Of a stretch of 64,000 nucleotides of DNA, positions 43,197-53,759 are shown piece after piece. The stretch is taken from contig JBHGNT010000013.1 of the NCBI GenBank assembly GCA_043228905.1, positions 1,612,001 to 1,676,000 on the forward strand, given 5' to 3'. This DNA is from Azolla caroliniana. Its lineage: Eukaryota > Polypodiophyta. Position numbers and translations under genes: made by a program. The notes under the pieces are model-generated. The model made no database searches. It was not told the origin of the DNA and was given only the letters and a program-made list of their open reading frames with translations. Positions within the stretch are counted from its first letter, which is position 1. Each line of letters opens with the position of its first letter.

Positions 43197-43807
43197 TGTC
43201 GCGAAGATTCGCGTGTGCGTGTGCTACTCGAGCGACCACCGGGGTCTTGGACTGGGGAGGACGTTCGAGGAATTATTGAAGAGATGACGATCAATGTAAG
43301 ATTGGATGGAATTTGTTCACTTGAGAAGAAGAAAGATTGTACACTTGAAAAGTAGAAAAATATTAAGAAGATAATGATGAATATAATTATATTGATGATA
43401 GTGGTGTTGGTGATATCGCATATTGAGGCCCCCTTACACAAGCCCCACTATAGGCTTTTATAGGTCTCTCCATGCAAAAACCATGGGCTAAAACCACGGG
43501 CTAAACCATGGGTTAAAACCATGGTTTTGTGCCCACGGTTTTTATATGTTTGCTTCCTACGAAATATTGAATATGAAAAGAAAATATACAAAATTTAAAG
43601 CATTTAGTAGTGGCTTTAGTGGTAAGTTAATTCGTCTCTTATCATGGAGGTGCAAGGTTCAAGCCTTGCTTGCACCCCTTTGTGTGGACTCAAAGGTTAC
43701 TAGGCTTTAGTCTTATTTTATTTACAAATGTTTGAGTGCTCATTACACTTTCTCGATTTTGTTTGTCCCACACGATTTTCACACCGTTGCCGAAAATCTT
43801 CACGACA
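43197..43807 (-). repeat. 5' LTR of H
   Basis: 611 bp, TGTCGCGAAG to CTTCACGACA. It has fewer CCATGG units than the 3' LTR. tRNA-like module at 43617-43627 and 43666-43676. Confidence 0.92.
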
Positions 43808-44894
43808 CCGGTGTCCTATGCCGGCTGGATCCCGTAAACTTGGGTCCGACACGACCTCTTTCATCCTTTCCTTGCTGCCCTCCGGCAAGGGTGCCGTGAC
43901 TGGCCTCACCTTCCGGTCCACAGTCTTGTACCTTGTATCCACTCGGGCTGTTCTATCCAACTCGACCCCTTTCCCGAAATCAACAATGGCTTCGTACATC
44001 CTTTTCGAACAAATTGGAATCATCCGGTCTTCACTAAGTCCTTCTTCGAACGCCTTCCTTAATTCTCCCAAGGTGTTGTCGAAAGAGACCGCCTCCACGA
44101 CACTGCCAATCTCCTCGTCGGGGCCAAGGACTCTGCACGCCCTGAGACGTTCCTCTGCCTGCTTCTTTTCCTGGGTGCTAATGTTGGTTATCGTACAATC
44201 TCCATTGTCGGAGAGCCAAAATTTCCTACTTATGGTACACGTGTGGGGTTCCTCTGGGGTGTCCGGACTATCGCGGCCCCACGCCTTGATAGCCCTCTCT
44301 AAAAATCCCCTCGGCTATCGCCGTCGAGGGTCTTGCGGTTACGCTCATGGTTCGCTTGCACTGGACGGAGTGTCATGCATCTTGGCTCTTCACGCATGCG
44401 TACGCCGAATCGTTATCCAACACCTTTGTCTCCATGCATGCCGCCGTAATATACGGTTTGCCGAGTATCAATGAGTGCGAGGATGTCTCCTGCACGAAGA
44501 AGTGTTGGTCAATGTCGACATCGCAGATTTTCACACGTACATTCGGGCAGGCCCCGTGCAACTCCTTCATGGCGTGCGTCGCCGTGCATATCTTCCACCC
44601 GTGCCTGGTGTTGATCGTCCAGTTTCCCTTTTTGTCGAAGTCCATAGACATCCAGTCGATCTCGGTACTGTGGTCTATCAGCACCACCACCGGCTCCTGG
44701 ACGTCCCCGATCCGAACCGGGATCTCTGTAATGGCTCTAGGCTAGTGCAACCTTGAATAGTGGCTTTCTGCCAACTCGTCTTCCACGGACATGTCTTCCA
44801 GGTGCGTTGTCCACACCTCCATAGGCTTCTCTGGTCCCGGCTTCGTCGAGAGTCGTTTCCGCTTCACCAAGTCCACGATGGAATCGTGGAACTC
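43808..44894 (-). pseudogene. G2 protease and pol N-terminus
   Basis: The piece 43830-44098 has AVSFDNTLGELRKAFEEGLS and YKTVDRKVRPVTAPLPEGSK (pol linker); 44373-44690 is a decayed protease with VVLIDHSTEIDWMS, where even DHG has become DHS, and FFVQETSSHSLILGKPYITA. The pro-pol junction with GGGATTTTTAG lies at 44299-44309. A further piece to 44894 matches the RLSTE and KRKR linker of R. The 3' LTR of G3 cuts the frame at 44895. Confidence 0.85.
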
Positions 44895-45359
44895 TGTTAC
44901 CGATACGGAACACTATCTATCTTCAGAACTTCGAGATAGACCTCAAGGTGATTGCGTGGCAAGGTAGGCCGTCACACGACGCATGAGCCATACTCTATCG
45001 GTTGCGTAATAACGCGTATCCTATGGGTGAAGGTTCACGACTACGACCGAGAACCTGAGTGCGCTATTACGTTGACTCTTACCCTACGCTTTCAGAGACG
45101 CACTTACGAATAGTACAGAGATTATACAAGATAGCACGGGTTGCACAGACACCGAATATTAGAGAAGATAAGATTCTATTAGAAAAGAAAACCTCACGCT
45201 TAAAACTTACACGCTACCTCTTACAGAGGATTTCTACCCTTTATATACACAACGCGTTCAACCGTTCATGCTTCTCGCGTGAACCGTTACATTTTTTTTC
45301 TTAACACTTCTAATATATTTACACATTCTGTCCGGCGGTTACAATTCCGGCAGACAACA
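44895..45359 (-). mobile_element. 3' LTR of gypsy G3
   Basis: 465 bp from TGTTACCGATACGG to CAGACAACA, with inverted TGTT/AACA ends and a minus-strand TATA box (gtatataaaggg, about 45238-45250). It lacks the conserved block, the TGTCG/CGACA ends and the tRNA-like module of the main gypsy lineage. The left flank is ACTC/AACTC. It interrupts the G2 protease linker. Orientation follows from integrase and the extra ORFs lying upstream on the minus strand. Confidence 0.75.
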
Positions 45360-45684
45360 CTTCGCACGCCTGTGGGACAGTGCCCTGGCACGTCAGACCC
45401 ATCCCTCTATTTCTCCTCCAAGATTTCCAGGATGTTCGGATCTGCTTGTATGTTCTGGTCCGGAGATGGCGTAATGTCCATTGGTGCTTCGTTGCTCTGT
45501 TGTGCGTCCTGTCCTTGCTCGACCGTCGTGGGGGTTTCTATGTTTTCCACTTCTCCCTGCGTGGTCGGACCCGGCTCTGCTAGCTCATTCCTGTCTGTTG
45601 CGGCTGGCGCTTCCGTCTATGGGCAAGTGGTTGACTAAGGCTCTATCCTATCCGTATCGTCCCCCATGTTGCTTGGCATAGTTG
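45360..45684 (-). other. G3 3' untranslated stretch
   Basis: Between the stop of the coiled-coil ORF and the 3' LTR. I see no conserved domain and no clear polypurine tract. Confidence 0.5.
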
Positions 45685-45871
45685 TCATTTTTGGTGAACT
45701 AGGCTGAGGCTCCCCGTGCTCGGTGGAATCAGTGGCTTTGTACGTTGTTGTTCGCTCCTGATCTCCATTAGTCGGTTGAAAATATCTTCTTGACTTTCCC
45801 CGAAGTTGTCTAACAGCTGTGCGAATTCCTCAGAGTGTTGGTCCGCTAGTGTGCGATAATCCTGTGGTAGG
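45685..45871 (-). pseudogene. G3 coiled-coil ORF, C-terminal part
   Basis: After the copia B insertion the frame resumes as LPQDYRTLADQHSEEFAQLL and ends SLSLVHQK. The exact GTAGG duplication at 45867-45871 and 51193-51197 shows that it was continuous with the stretch reading EECIAAVHKDL at 51193-51230. Confidence 0.75.
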
Positions 45872-46475
45872 TGTTGTGAATCGACGCTTCGATTCACCTT
45901 CTCCGCTCGGCCACAACCGAGTAATCGCTAATCGATGCAGCAGAAAATAGGAAATACAGAGAAAGCCACGATACACAGGGATTAACGTGGAAAACCCTAT
46001 ACGGGAAAAACCACGGGAGTGCGAGACTCCAAACCAAAACTATACAGAGAAGTATACAATGGCGAGATGCAAGGCGACGAACTTGAGCTCGCTGTCCTCG
46101 CCACAGGCGGCGGAAATACACAGAGGCGTCTACCTCTTCCTCTCTCTCGCGCTCTATCTCTCTCTCTCACGGCTGCTTACACTTCACTCCTCTAGAGTGG
46201 AAAAACAGAAAAATGAGAAGCAACAGTAAAACTGTTTGCCCTAAGTCATATTTATACTTATATGACTTTGGGCTATTTACAACTATAGCCTCAGGGGGCC
46301 CATAGCGAACATATTCACGGATATGTCCCTGCATCCGGATCGCTCTCCGGGTACATTCGTCATCCGGTACCGAAGCCGGGGTCTTCGTCATCCGGATCCG
46401 AAACCGAAACCGGGCTTGTCGGCATCCATCTCAGATATCCGACCATCCCATCCGAAAGGGACCGAAATCCCAACA
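45872..46475 (-). repeat. 3' LTR of copia B
   Basis: 604 bp, same family as the copia A LTR but with its own small differences, for example the CGACGCTTCGATTCACC end where A has GACGCTTCTATTCACC. Confidence 0.95.
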
Positions 46476-46485
46476 AACTCCCCCT

Positions 46486-49400
46486 TCACTTCGGCATGGG
46501 ATGTCTCTCCAATCCGATCCTCTTCCGGCATGCTTCCAGCTTGTCGGGTGTGAGCACCTTGGTCAGCATATCCGACCCATTCTCGTCCGTGTGGATCTTC
46601 GTCAGCACGAACTCCTTGTCTTCTATCCTTTCCCGGATCCAGTGATATCTTCGCTGGATGTGCTTCGTCCGGGAGTGATAGGCCGCGTTCTTCGCAAGGT
46701 GGATTGCACTCTGACTATCGCAGTAGAGTCGGTACTCCTCCTGTTGGATACCGAGCTCTCTAATGAAGTCCTTCATCCATATTAATTCCTTGCCGGCTTC
46801 AACAGCCGCCATGTACTCCGCCTCCGTGGTTGACAACGCAACCGACTTCTGCAGCCTCGACTGCCAGGAAACGGCTCCCCCTGCATACGTCATCACATAC
46901 CCTGATGTGGACCGGCTGGTATCTGCATCAGCCGACATATCCGAATCGGTGAAGCCGTCGAGTTCGGGCTTACCGGAGCCGAATCGGAGGCACACGTTCG
47001 CCGTGCCCTTCAGGTATCGGAGTATCCACTTGGCCGCGTTCCAATGCTCTTTGCCGGGATTGCTCATGTACCGACTCACCACTCCGACTGCATATCCGAT
47101 GTCCGGTCTCGTACACACCATGGCGTACATCAAGCTCCCGACGGCTGAGGCATACGGCACTTTCATCATATCCTCCTTTTCAGCCTTTGTCTTGGGACTT
47201 TGCTTGCTGGACAGCTTGCAGTTTGCCGGGAGGGTCGATCCGACCGGTCTTGCTTCCGACATGTTGAACCGGTGAAGCACCTTCGTCACGTACTTCTCCT
47301 GTGACAGCCACAACTGCTTCTTCTTCCGGTCCCGGATGATGTGCATCCCTAGTATTTGCCTCGCCGGACCCAGGTCCTTCATTGAGAAGGTTCGGTGAAG
47401 AGCCTTCTTCAGCATCCGTATCTTGACCTGGTCCCGTCCGACGATCAACATGTCGTCCACGTACAGGAGGAGTATTAGAAAGTCTCCTCCTTCGAATTTC
47501 TTCACAAACACGCAGTGGTCGGACTGCGTTTTGAGGTACCCTTCGTCGGTCATGAAGGAGTCGAACTTCCGGTACCATTGCCGGGGAGCCTGCTTCAGTC
47601 CGTAAAGGCTCTTCTTCAGCCGGCATACCAGGTGCTCCTTCCCTTTCTTCTCGAATCCTTCCGGTTGCTGCATGTAGATCTCTTCTTCGAGGTCACCGTG
47701 AAGGAATGCCGTCTTCACGTCCATCTGTTCTACCTCGAGGTCCATGCTTGCCGCTATGCTCAGCACCGTCCGGATGGAGGTCATCTTCACTACCGGGGCA
47801 AATATCTCGTCGAAGTCGACGCCCTTCTTCTGCTGAAACCCCTTCACCACGATCCTGGCTTTGTATCTCGGGGGGTTTCCGGCATCTCCCGGTTTCAGCT
47901 TGAACACCCACTTGTTTCGAAGTGCCCGCTTTCCTTTCGGCAACTCCACAAGTTCATATGTGTGGTTCTCATGCAGGGAATCCATCTCGTCCTGCATGGC
48001 ACTCAACCACCTGCGGCTCTGAGTGTCATGTTTTGCTTCTTCAAAACTCTCCGGCTCCCCCTCGTCGGTTAGCAGCACGTGCTCTGGTTCCGGAAATCTC
48101 CGGGGGGCCCTTCTCTCTCTTAGAGGATATCTCCGTTCTGGAGCTTCGGTAATCGGTTCTTCCGATTCTTCTTCATCCGAATCCATTTCGGGATCGGGGC
48201 CGGTTCCGGTATCATTTTCATCTTCTTCGGTCGGTTCGGTTTCTTCACCGTCTTCGGCCGGATCCTCGAGTGCTAACCGGTCCCTTGCCAGTCGGGACTG
48301 CTCCTCGTAGAGTTGATCCTCACCGGTCGACTTGGAGCTCTTCATCTTCTTCTCCGACTCCCAGTCGGCGAGTGTCTTGTCCTCCATGAAGATGATATCT
48401 CGACTCCTGAATATCTTCTTGTCGACCGGGTCCCATACTCGGTAGCCGAACTCGTCATCGCCGTAACCGAGGAATATGCATGGCCGGGTCTTTGGATCTA
48501 GCTTTCCTCTCAGGTCCTTTGCCACATGCACGTATGCGAGACACCCGAACACCTTCAGATGCCGGTAGGATACTTCCCTACCGGTCCACACTCTCTGCGG
48601 CGTGTCTCCGCCCAAAGGTACTGAGGGTGATCTGTTTATCACGTATGTCGCCGTCGACATCGCCTCAGCCCAAAAACCCTTGGGTAATTCCGCATGCGCC
48701 AGCATACTCCGGACCCTCTCCATTATGGTCCGGTTCATCCTCTCGGCCAGCCCGTTCAGTTCCGGCGTCTTCGGCATAGTAAACTCGAGTCGGATTCCCT
48801 TTGATCGACAGTACTCCTGGAACTGCCCCCGGTATTCCCCTCCGTTATCCGCTCGTATCGCTTTCAGCTTCTTGCCGGATTCTCTTTCCACTCTCGCGTG
48901 GAGTTCTTTGAAGACGGACAACACTTGGTCCTTTGTCTTCATCGGTGCCGTCCACAGTCTTCGGCTATGATCATCTATGAAAGTTACGAAGTACTGGGCT
49001 CCGCCATGTGACTTCGTTTCTACCTGACACACATCGGTGTGCACCAACTCCAATGGTGCGCTACGTCTCGTCGGTGGCCTTGAGTGGAAGGAGGTTCGGT
49101 TCTGCTTACCGGCCAGGCAATCGGTGCACTTCTCCAGGTGCACGTGCTTCACTGGAATAAGGTTGTCTTCTGCAAGCCTCTTCATCCCCTTCTCACTCAT
49201 GTGGCACAGTCTTTTGTGCCACAGCTCACCGGCAGTGTCGGCTGCCACATTCAGCTCTTCCGGACATAACCAGGCATTCATCAGGTACAGTGTGTTGACC
49301 TTCCGGGCCCGAGCCACTATCAAGCTCCCCTTGCTGAACTTCATGACACCGTTCCGGATGCTACCCGTGTAGCCTTCATCATCTAGCCTCCCGGCCGAAA

Positions 49401-50568
49401 TCAGGTTCAGTCGGACCTCCGGAACGTGTCGGACATTCTTCAGCAGCATTTTGCATCCGGTCGGGGTTGTCAACCACACGTCTCCTATGCCGGCAATCCG
49501 GCACGTACCTTCATTCCCCATCCGAACACAGCCATGCTCACCGGTTGTGTAGGATGAGAAGTATCTTCTCTTAGGGGTCAGGTGGAACGATGCTCCGGAA
49601 TCGACCACCCAGGTCGTCTCATCGCCGGCAATGTTTAGTTCACCTTCTTCGGTGATGAGCATGATCTCCTCTTCACTTGCCGCGAGTGCCGTCGTTCCTT
49701 TCCGGTCCTGTCCTCGCCGATCCGAACCATTTCGGTCCGTGGCTCCCCGGTATGCACCGTTTCTCTCCGGTGACTTCTTCGAATCGGTGTTGTCGGTTCC
49801 ATTGTCCTTTCGGTAATGCCGACAATTCTTTCGGAAGTGCCCGGGCTTCCCACAGTGGAAGCATGTGGGCCTTCCTCTTGACTGCGACCGGGTCCCCGAC
49901 TTCTCCCGTCTTTGCGGACTCCGGTTCCATTGTCTTCCCCGATCCGATTCGGTAAACAACATCTTCGGGTCGGAGGCCGGTTCCTTATCTCTCCGACGCG
50001 CTTCTTCATTCAAAATACTTGTCTTTACCGTTTGTAAGGACAAGTTATCTTCGGTGCAGGAGGTGCTGAGAGTCACCACCAAGTTCTCCCAGCTTTCCGG
50101 CAATGTACACATCAGGATGATGGCTTGCATTGCATCCTCCAATGGGAACTTGATCGCCGCAAGCTGATTCACGAATCCCATGAACGTGCTTACGTGTTCC
50201 ACCATACTCTCGCCGTCCCGGTACTTGAGATTCACAATCTTCCTCATCAGGGAGGTCCGGTTCAGCGCATTCTTCCTCTCGTAGAGGCCCGACAGCTTCC
50301 GCCACATCTCATATGCGTTGGTGTCGTTCGCCACATGTTGTAGGACGCTTACATCGACATATTGTCGGATCGTCGCCACGGCTTTCCGGTTCAGGAGCTT
50401 CCACTCCGACTCAAGTACCCCCTTCGGTATTTCCGACCTGTCAATCGGTTCGTACAGGTCCCGAACAATCAGAAGATCCTCCATCTTGATCTTCCAGTCG
50501 GCGTAATTCTGTGCATTCAGCACCATCATCATCGGCTGCCCGCTGCCGCCGCCTTCCATTTTCTGCAA
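46486..50568 (-). CDS. Copia B gag-pol polyprotein (1360 aa)
   Basis: The same length and domain order as copia A, with all motifs intact: CFHCGKPGHFRKNC, WVVDSGASFHLTP, LWHKRLCHMSEKG, IRADNGGEYRG, LNGLAERMNRT, YVDDMLIVG, LSTTEAEYMAA, CDSQSAIHLAKNAA. It differs from A by a modest number of substitutions, for example VPLGGDTPQRV for VPLDGDTPQKV, and a few in the acidic linker between integrase and RT. No stop or frameshift; likely still able to move or only recently immobile. Confidence 0.97.
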   Translation of the reverse strand: MQKMEGGGSGQPMMMVLNAQNYADWKIKMEDLLIVRDLYEPIDRSEIPKGVLESEWKLLNRKAVATIRQYVDVSVLQHVANDTNAYEMWRKLSGLYERKNALNRTSLMRKIVNLKYRDGESMVEHVSTFMGFVNQLAAIKFPLEDAMQAIILMCTLPESWENLVVTLSTSCTEDNLSLQTVKTSILNEEARRRDKEPASDPKMLFTESDRGRQWNRSPQRREKSGTRSQSRGRPTCFHCGKPGHFRKNCRHYRKDNGTDNTDSKKSPERNGAYRGATDRNGSDRRGQDRKGTTALAASEEEIMLITEEGELNIAGDETTWVVDSGASFHLTPKRRYFSSYTTGEHGCVRMGNEGTCRIAGIGDVWLTTPTGCKMLLKNVRHVPEVRLNLISAGRLDDEGYTGSIRNGVMKFSKGSLIVARARKVNTLYLMNAWLCPEELNVAADTAGELWHKRLCHMSEKGMKRLAEDNLIPVKHVHLEKCTDCLAGKQNRTSFHSRPPTRRSAPLELVHTDVCQVETKSHGGAQYFVTFIDDHSRRLWTAPMKTKDQVLSVFKELHARVERESGKKLKAIRADNGGEYRGQFQEYCRSKGIRLEFTMPKTPELNGLAERMNRTIMERVRSMLAHAELPKGFWAEAMSTATYVINRSPSVPLGGDTPQRVWTGREVSYRHLKVFGCLAYVHVAKDLRGKLDPKTRPCIFLGYGDDEFGYRVWDPVDKKIFRSRDIIFMEDKTLADWESEKKMKSSKSTGEDQLYEEQSRLARDRLALEDPAEDGEETEPTEEDENDTGTGPDPEMDSDEEESEEPITEAPERRYPLRERRAPRRFPEPEHVLLTDEGEPESFEEAKHDTQSRRWLSAMQDEMDSLHENHTYELVELPKGKRALRNKWVFKLKPGDAGNPPRYKARIVVKGFQQKKGVDFDEIFAPVVKMTSIRTVLSIAASMDLEVEQMDVKTAFLHGDLEEEIYMQQPEGFEKKGKEHLVCRLKKSLYGLKQAPRQWYRKFDSFMTDEGYLKTQSDHCVFVKKFEGGDFLILLLYVDDMLIVGRDQVKIRMLKKALHRTFSMKDLGPARQILGMHIIRDRKKKQLWLSQEKYVTKVLHRFNMSEARPVGSTLPANCKLSSKQSPKTKAEKEDMMKVPYASAVGSLMYAMVCTRPDIGYAVGVVSRYMSNPGKEHWNAAKWILRYLKGTANVCLRFGSGKPELDGFTDSDMSADADTSRSTSGYVMTYAGGAVSWQSRLQKSVALSTTEAEYMAAVEAGKELIWMKDFIRELGIQQEEYRLYCDSQSAIHLAKNAAYHSRTKHIQRRYHWIRERIEDKEFVLTKIHTDENGSDMLTKVLTPDKLEACRKRIGLERHPMPK

Positions 50569-50573
50569 CAGTC

Positions 50574-50585
50574 GCTCTGATACCA
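50574..50585 (-). other. Primer-binding site of copia B (initiator Met tRNA)
   Basis: TGGTATCAGAGC on the minus strand, three bases after the 5' LTR. Confidence 0.95.
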
Positions 50586-50588
50586 GTT

Positions 50589-51192
50589 TGTTGTGAATCG
50601 ACGCTTCGATTCACCTTCTCCGCTCGGCCACAACCGAGTAATCGCTAATCGATGCAGCAGAAAATAGGAAATACAGAGAAAGCCACGATACACAGGGATT
50701 AACGTGGAAAACCCTATACGGGAAAAACCACGGGAGTGCGAGACTCCAAACCAAAACTATACAGAGAAGTATACAATGGCGAGATGCAAGGCGACGACCT
50801 TGAGCTTGCTGTCCTCGCCACAGGCGGCGGAAATACACAGAGGCGTCTACCTCTTCCTCTCTCTCGCGCTCTATCTCTCTCTCTCACGGCTGCTTACACT
50901 TCACTCCTCTAGAGTGGAAAAACAGAAAAATGAGAAGCAACAGTAAAACTGTTTGCCCTAAGTCATATTTATACTTATATGACTTTGGGCTATTTACAAC
51001 TATAGCCTCAGGGGGCCCATAGCGAACATATTCACGGATATGTCCCTGCATCCGGATCGCTCTCCGGGTACATTCGTCATCCGGTACCGAAGCCGGGGTC
51101 TTCGTCATCCGGATCCGAAACCGAAACCGGGCTTGTCGGCATCCATCTCAGATATCCGACCATCCCATCCGAAAGGGACCGAAATCCCAACA
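50589..51192 (-). repeat. 5' LTR of copia B
   Basis: 604 bp, partner of 45872-46475; GTAGG follows at 51193-51197. Confidence 0.95.
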
Positions 51193-51964
51193 GTAGGTCC
51201 TTGTGTACTGCCGCAATGCATTCCTCATTGAGTTTGTAGAAACCTCGGCCTTCTTTCCTTTGGTTCTCCCAGTCCGCCCGGTAGGTATGCAACTCCGTCA
51301 CTTGTGTTGCCCACGCCATTCAGCCTTGTCTAGCGCCGTTTTTAATTGCGCCGTAAATCTCTCCCGATTTGTTTGAAGAAGTACGCGTACATTATCTGTT
51401 ATCACTTGGGAGCGGTTTTGCGCTTCTTCCAGGGTTTTTTTTGAGGTTTTTGATTTCTCGCTTATTAACCGTAGCCACTTCCTCATATTGGTTTTTAATC
51501 TCTGCCCATATCTGGGATTCTTTCAAGTGTAGTTCCTCTAGTCGGCTCATTTCATTGTTCAGGCAGACTTCTACCTGATGCGTCACCTCCTTTTCCCGTA
51601 CAACCTGCTCGTCGTACCATGCTTTCTTCTTTTCCAATAACTCCCAGAGTCCTGTGATCACCGCTTCCGACTTTTGGGCTTCCTCTCGTAGCTTGTTGTT
51701 TTCTTCTTTTGTGCTGGTGTGCGCTGCTGCCTCCGCTTCGAGTTTATCTTCGAGTGCCTTCACTGCCCTTTGGCCATTGGCCCGGATGTCCATTTCTCTG
51801 TCGGAGGATTGGCGGAGTTCGGCGTGGAGGTGGTCAATCTCGGACTCCGCAAGCTGCGTAGCTCTTTTTGCTTTGGCGGCGATGGCCTTTTGCGCTGCAA
51901 TCTCCTTTTGGAGGGTTATCGATGTGTCTTCGCCGGATGTTGGTTTGGGGTTTTGTGGTGCCAT
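51193..51964 (-). pseudogene. G3 extra ORF 2: coiled-coil protein, broken
   Basis: From ATG 51964 the frame MAPQNPKPTSGEDTSITLQK runs for 190 codons. It is rich in K, E, A, Q and L with heptad-like spacing (KALEDKLEAEAAAHTSTKEE, NNKLREEAQKSEAVITGLWE), so a long coiled coil is likely. A frameshift in an A/T-rich run near 51435 moves the sequence into the 51298-51486 frame (SKTSKKTLEEAQNRS) and another change leads to TYRADWENQRKEGR. Copia B then splits it. It lies downstream of integrase and of extra ORF 1, where some plant gypsy elements have an env-like ORF; I see no signal peptide or membrane span, so env is not supported. Family unknown. Confidence 0.72.
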
Positions 51965-52006
51965 AGTGACACTGTGTTCTAGCTCTGTAATGCGCTCTTG
52001 GGCCTT

Positions 52007-52440
52007 CTATAATTGGGCTTGAGTTAGCTTGATTGTTTTCCAAACGTTTTTATTCTTGATAGCCATATCCTTGGGGCCCATACTGATTCTAGCCGATTCC
52101 CGATGTGCCTCGACAAGGGTCAGATTCAATGGGGGTAGTTCAATGCCCATACACCGAATACCCACGTTCCGTTGCCTGGCTACCTTGGCTAGAGGTGCCT
52201 CATCCTTGCTTTCCGCTGTTTGCATTAGCACACGCTCTACCATCTACTGCTCGGCGTGTTCTTCGGCCATTGACTGCGACACCTTGATCTGTTGAGTCAC
52301 TAAAAATTCCATGAGCTCATATGTGGTGCCATACTACAATAACACACTGAACTCATGTGCCGTGTCCGGAATGTCTGGATATGTCATGACTTCGCTTTCC
52401 GCCATAAGCACTCCTTTGCCCCACTGAGATTGTGCTGTAA
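52007..52440 (-). pseudogene. G3 region between the extra ORFs
   Basis: A frame interrupted by stops reads MAESEVMTYPDIPDTAHEFS, TYELMEFLVTQQIKVSQSMA, then (52243-52007) MVERVLMQTAESKDEAPLAK and MGIELPPLNLTLVEAHRESA. A counterpart lies in fragment Q at 2935-3192, so the stretch was coding and may have linked the two ORFs into one protein. Confidence 0.6.
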
Positions 52441-52522
52441 TGATGGCTCGCGGTTTGCGGAATATCTCTAGTGTCGTAGTGGGCTCTACGGAAGCGGTAG
52501 TTTCGGTGGTGACGGTTGTATC

Positions 52523-53299
52523 TTATACCAATCTGTGGCCATCCTTCTGGTCTAATCGTTGCCATTTGGGTCTGGGACTGTCACTGACGGGCTCTTGCTC
52601 CTCTAATGTCGTGGAGGAGGGTTGTGTCTCAGCGTCTTTGGCCAATGGTTCCTTATGTGTCGTCCACTGGGTGGTAGGAGAAAGTTGTGCTTCTTCCTCC
52701 CATTCGGTGGTAGCTAACTCTGCTAGCCGTCGTTTCGTGGATCGCGGCGGAGGCGTCGGTTCGCTTGGCGTGAGGGCGGGGACTCCGCAAGGAGGAAATA
52801 GTATGGTAAGGTACTGTTGAATGATTGGCCGGAGTTTCTTCCCAGCTTGATACGTGTAGAGTCCTTTCCTAAGTGCTGACCCTGTGATGACAACCCAGTC
52901 TATGGCATGTCCTTCGAAGGTTTCGATCATGACGCCTGCTTTTTGTTTAGGCATCCCGTATGCATTGACATGTACGCACCCGACCTCCAGTAGGAACTTG
53001 GCGACTTCCCGAAAAAATGGATTTGGAATATCCTTTGTTTTGTATGCTTTAGCCGACGTTGAATATTCTCCAAAGTATTTCTCGAGTGTTTGTGCAGGAG
53101 AAATGTCGAAGTGCTTTTCCCCAATCGCCGATAACCCGAGTTTCTTCCAAATGGTGGCATTTGTCATTGTGTCTACATTCAACTTCTTGGCTATGTCAAG
53201 AGCCTCAGGGTGTGGTGGCGCTTCGCCGACCCTAATATAGCCCTCAAACCCCTTTTCTAGGAGCCATATGGATAGAGTTGCAGAGATAGTGATCAACAT
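52523..53299 (-). CDS. G3 extra ORF 1 (258 aa; frame open to 53608)
   Basis: A protein of unknown family encoded between integrase and the coiled-coil ORF. Visible features: a globular N-terminal half (TIWKKLGLSAIGEKHFDISP, PFFREVAKFLLEVGCVHVNA, GHAIDWVVITGSALRKGLYT) and a low-complexity P/T/S/E-rich C-terminus ending KDGHRLV. I chose the ATG at 53299 because the 103 codons farther upstream fall in a 172-bp tandem duplication that looks non-coding. Fragment Q holds a diverged copy of the same globular part, so the domain has been kept in at least two elements. No protease, RT or integrase motif and no membrane span is seen. Confidence 0.65.
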   Translation of the reverse strand: MLITISATLSIWLLEKGFEGYIRVGEAPPHPEALDIAKKLNVDTMTNATIWKKLGLSAIGEKHFDISPAQTLEKYFGEYSTSAKAYKTKDIPNPFFREVAKFLLEVGCVHVNAYGMPKQKAGVMIETFEGHAIDWVVITGSALRKGLYTYQAGKKLRPIIQQYLTILFPPCGVPALTPSEPTPPPRSTKRRLAELATTEWEEEAQLSPTTQWTTHKEPLAKDAETQPSSTTLEEQEPVSDSPRPKWQRLDQKDGHRLV

Positions 53300-53635
53300 C
53301 GGGGGTGGATGGGGCTCGTGAAGGCTAGTCGAAGATTGCAGGTTATGGTGAGCGCGAACTTTGTTGTATGGTGGAGAACGAGGCAAAAGAGAAGAGCGAA
53401 GAGAGCGAGGATAGTTTTGTTGTCTGTAATGCGCCGAAAACCTTCTGCTTTCCTCTTTTTGTGATCGACATCGGGGGTGGATGGGGCTTGTGAAGGCTAG
53501 TCGAAGATTGCAGGTTATGGTGAGCGCGAGCTTTGTTGTATGGTGGAGAACGAGGCAAACAAGAAGAGCGAAGAGAGCGAGGAGAGGTTTGTTGTCTGTA
53601 ATGCGCAAAAAACCTTCTGCTTTCCTCTTTTTGTG
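53283..53635. repeat. 172-bp tandem duplication in G3
   Basis: The segment beginning near GGGGGTGGATGGGGCT occurs at 53301 and again at 53473, with small changes in between. It lies just upstream of extra ORF 1 and may affect its leader. Confidence 0.88.
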
Positions 53636-53759
53636 GTTTAGGGTGCATTGGTCTGTGTGACATCATAGTGCCGCATGTTCTTGCCCTAGAAGTTTGTGCA
53701 TGCATAAAGTCCCTTTTAATAGTCATCAGTACCTTCTCCTTTTTTATTTATTTTTATAT

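Larger units (their letters stand above)
29703..43807 (-). mobile_element. H, gypsy element split by R and N1
   Basis: The LTRs at 29703-30377 and 43197-43807 belong to one family. The flanks are CTGG (29699-29702) and CCGG (43808-43811), a 4-bp duplication with one C-to-T change. G2 coding sequence resumes across it. Without R (31850-38798) and N1 (38833-42254), H keeps gag and part of protease joined to the end of integrase; RT, RNase H and most of integrase are deleted. Confidence 0.88.
45872..51192 (-). mobile_element. Copia B, complete Ty1/copia element
   Basis: A 5321-bp sister of copia A on the opposite strand: LTRs 45872-46475 and 50589-51192 (604 bp each, two differences noted near 46084-46096 and 50801-50813), primer site 50574-50585, one ORF, polypurine tract and exact duplication GTAGG. 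It lies in the coiled-coil ORF of G3. Confidence 0.97.

Noticed and set aside
44895-45359. Member of the main gypsy LTR group
   Set aside because: It lacks TGTCG/CGACA ends, the conserved U5 block and an NCGN flank; G3 integrase also belongs to another lineage.
51392-53608. Env gene of an endogenous retrovirus
   Set aside because: The extra ORFs are in the env position, but neither shows a signal peptide, membrane span, glycosylation-rich ectodomain or furin-type site.
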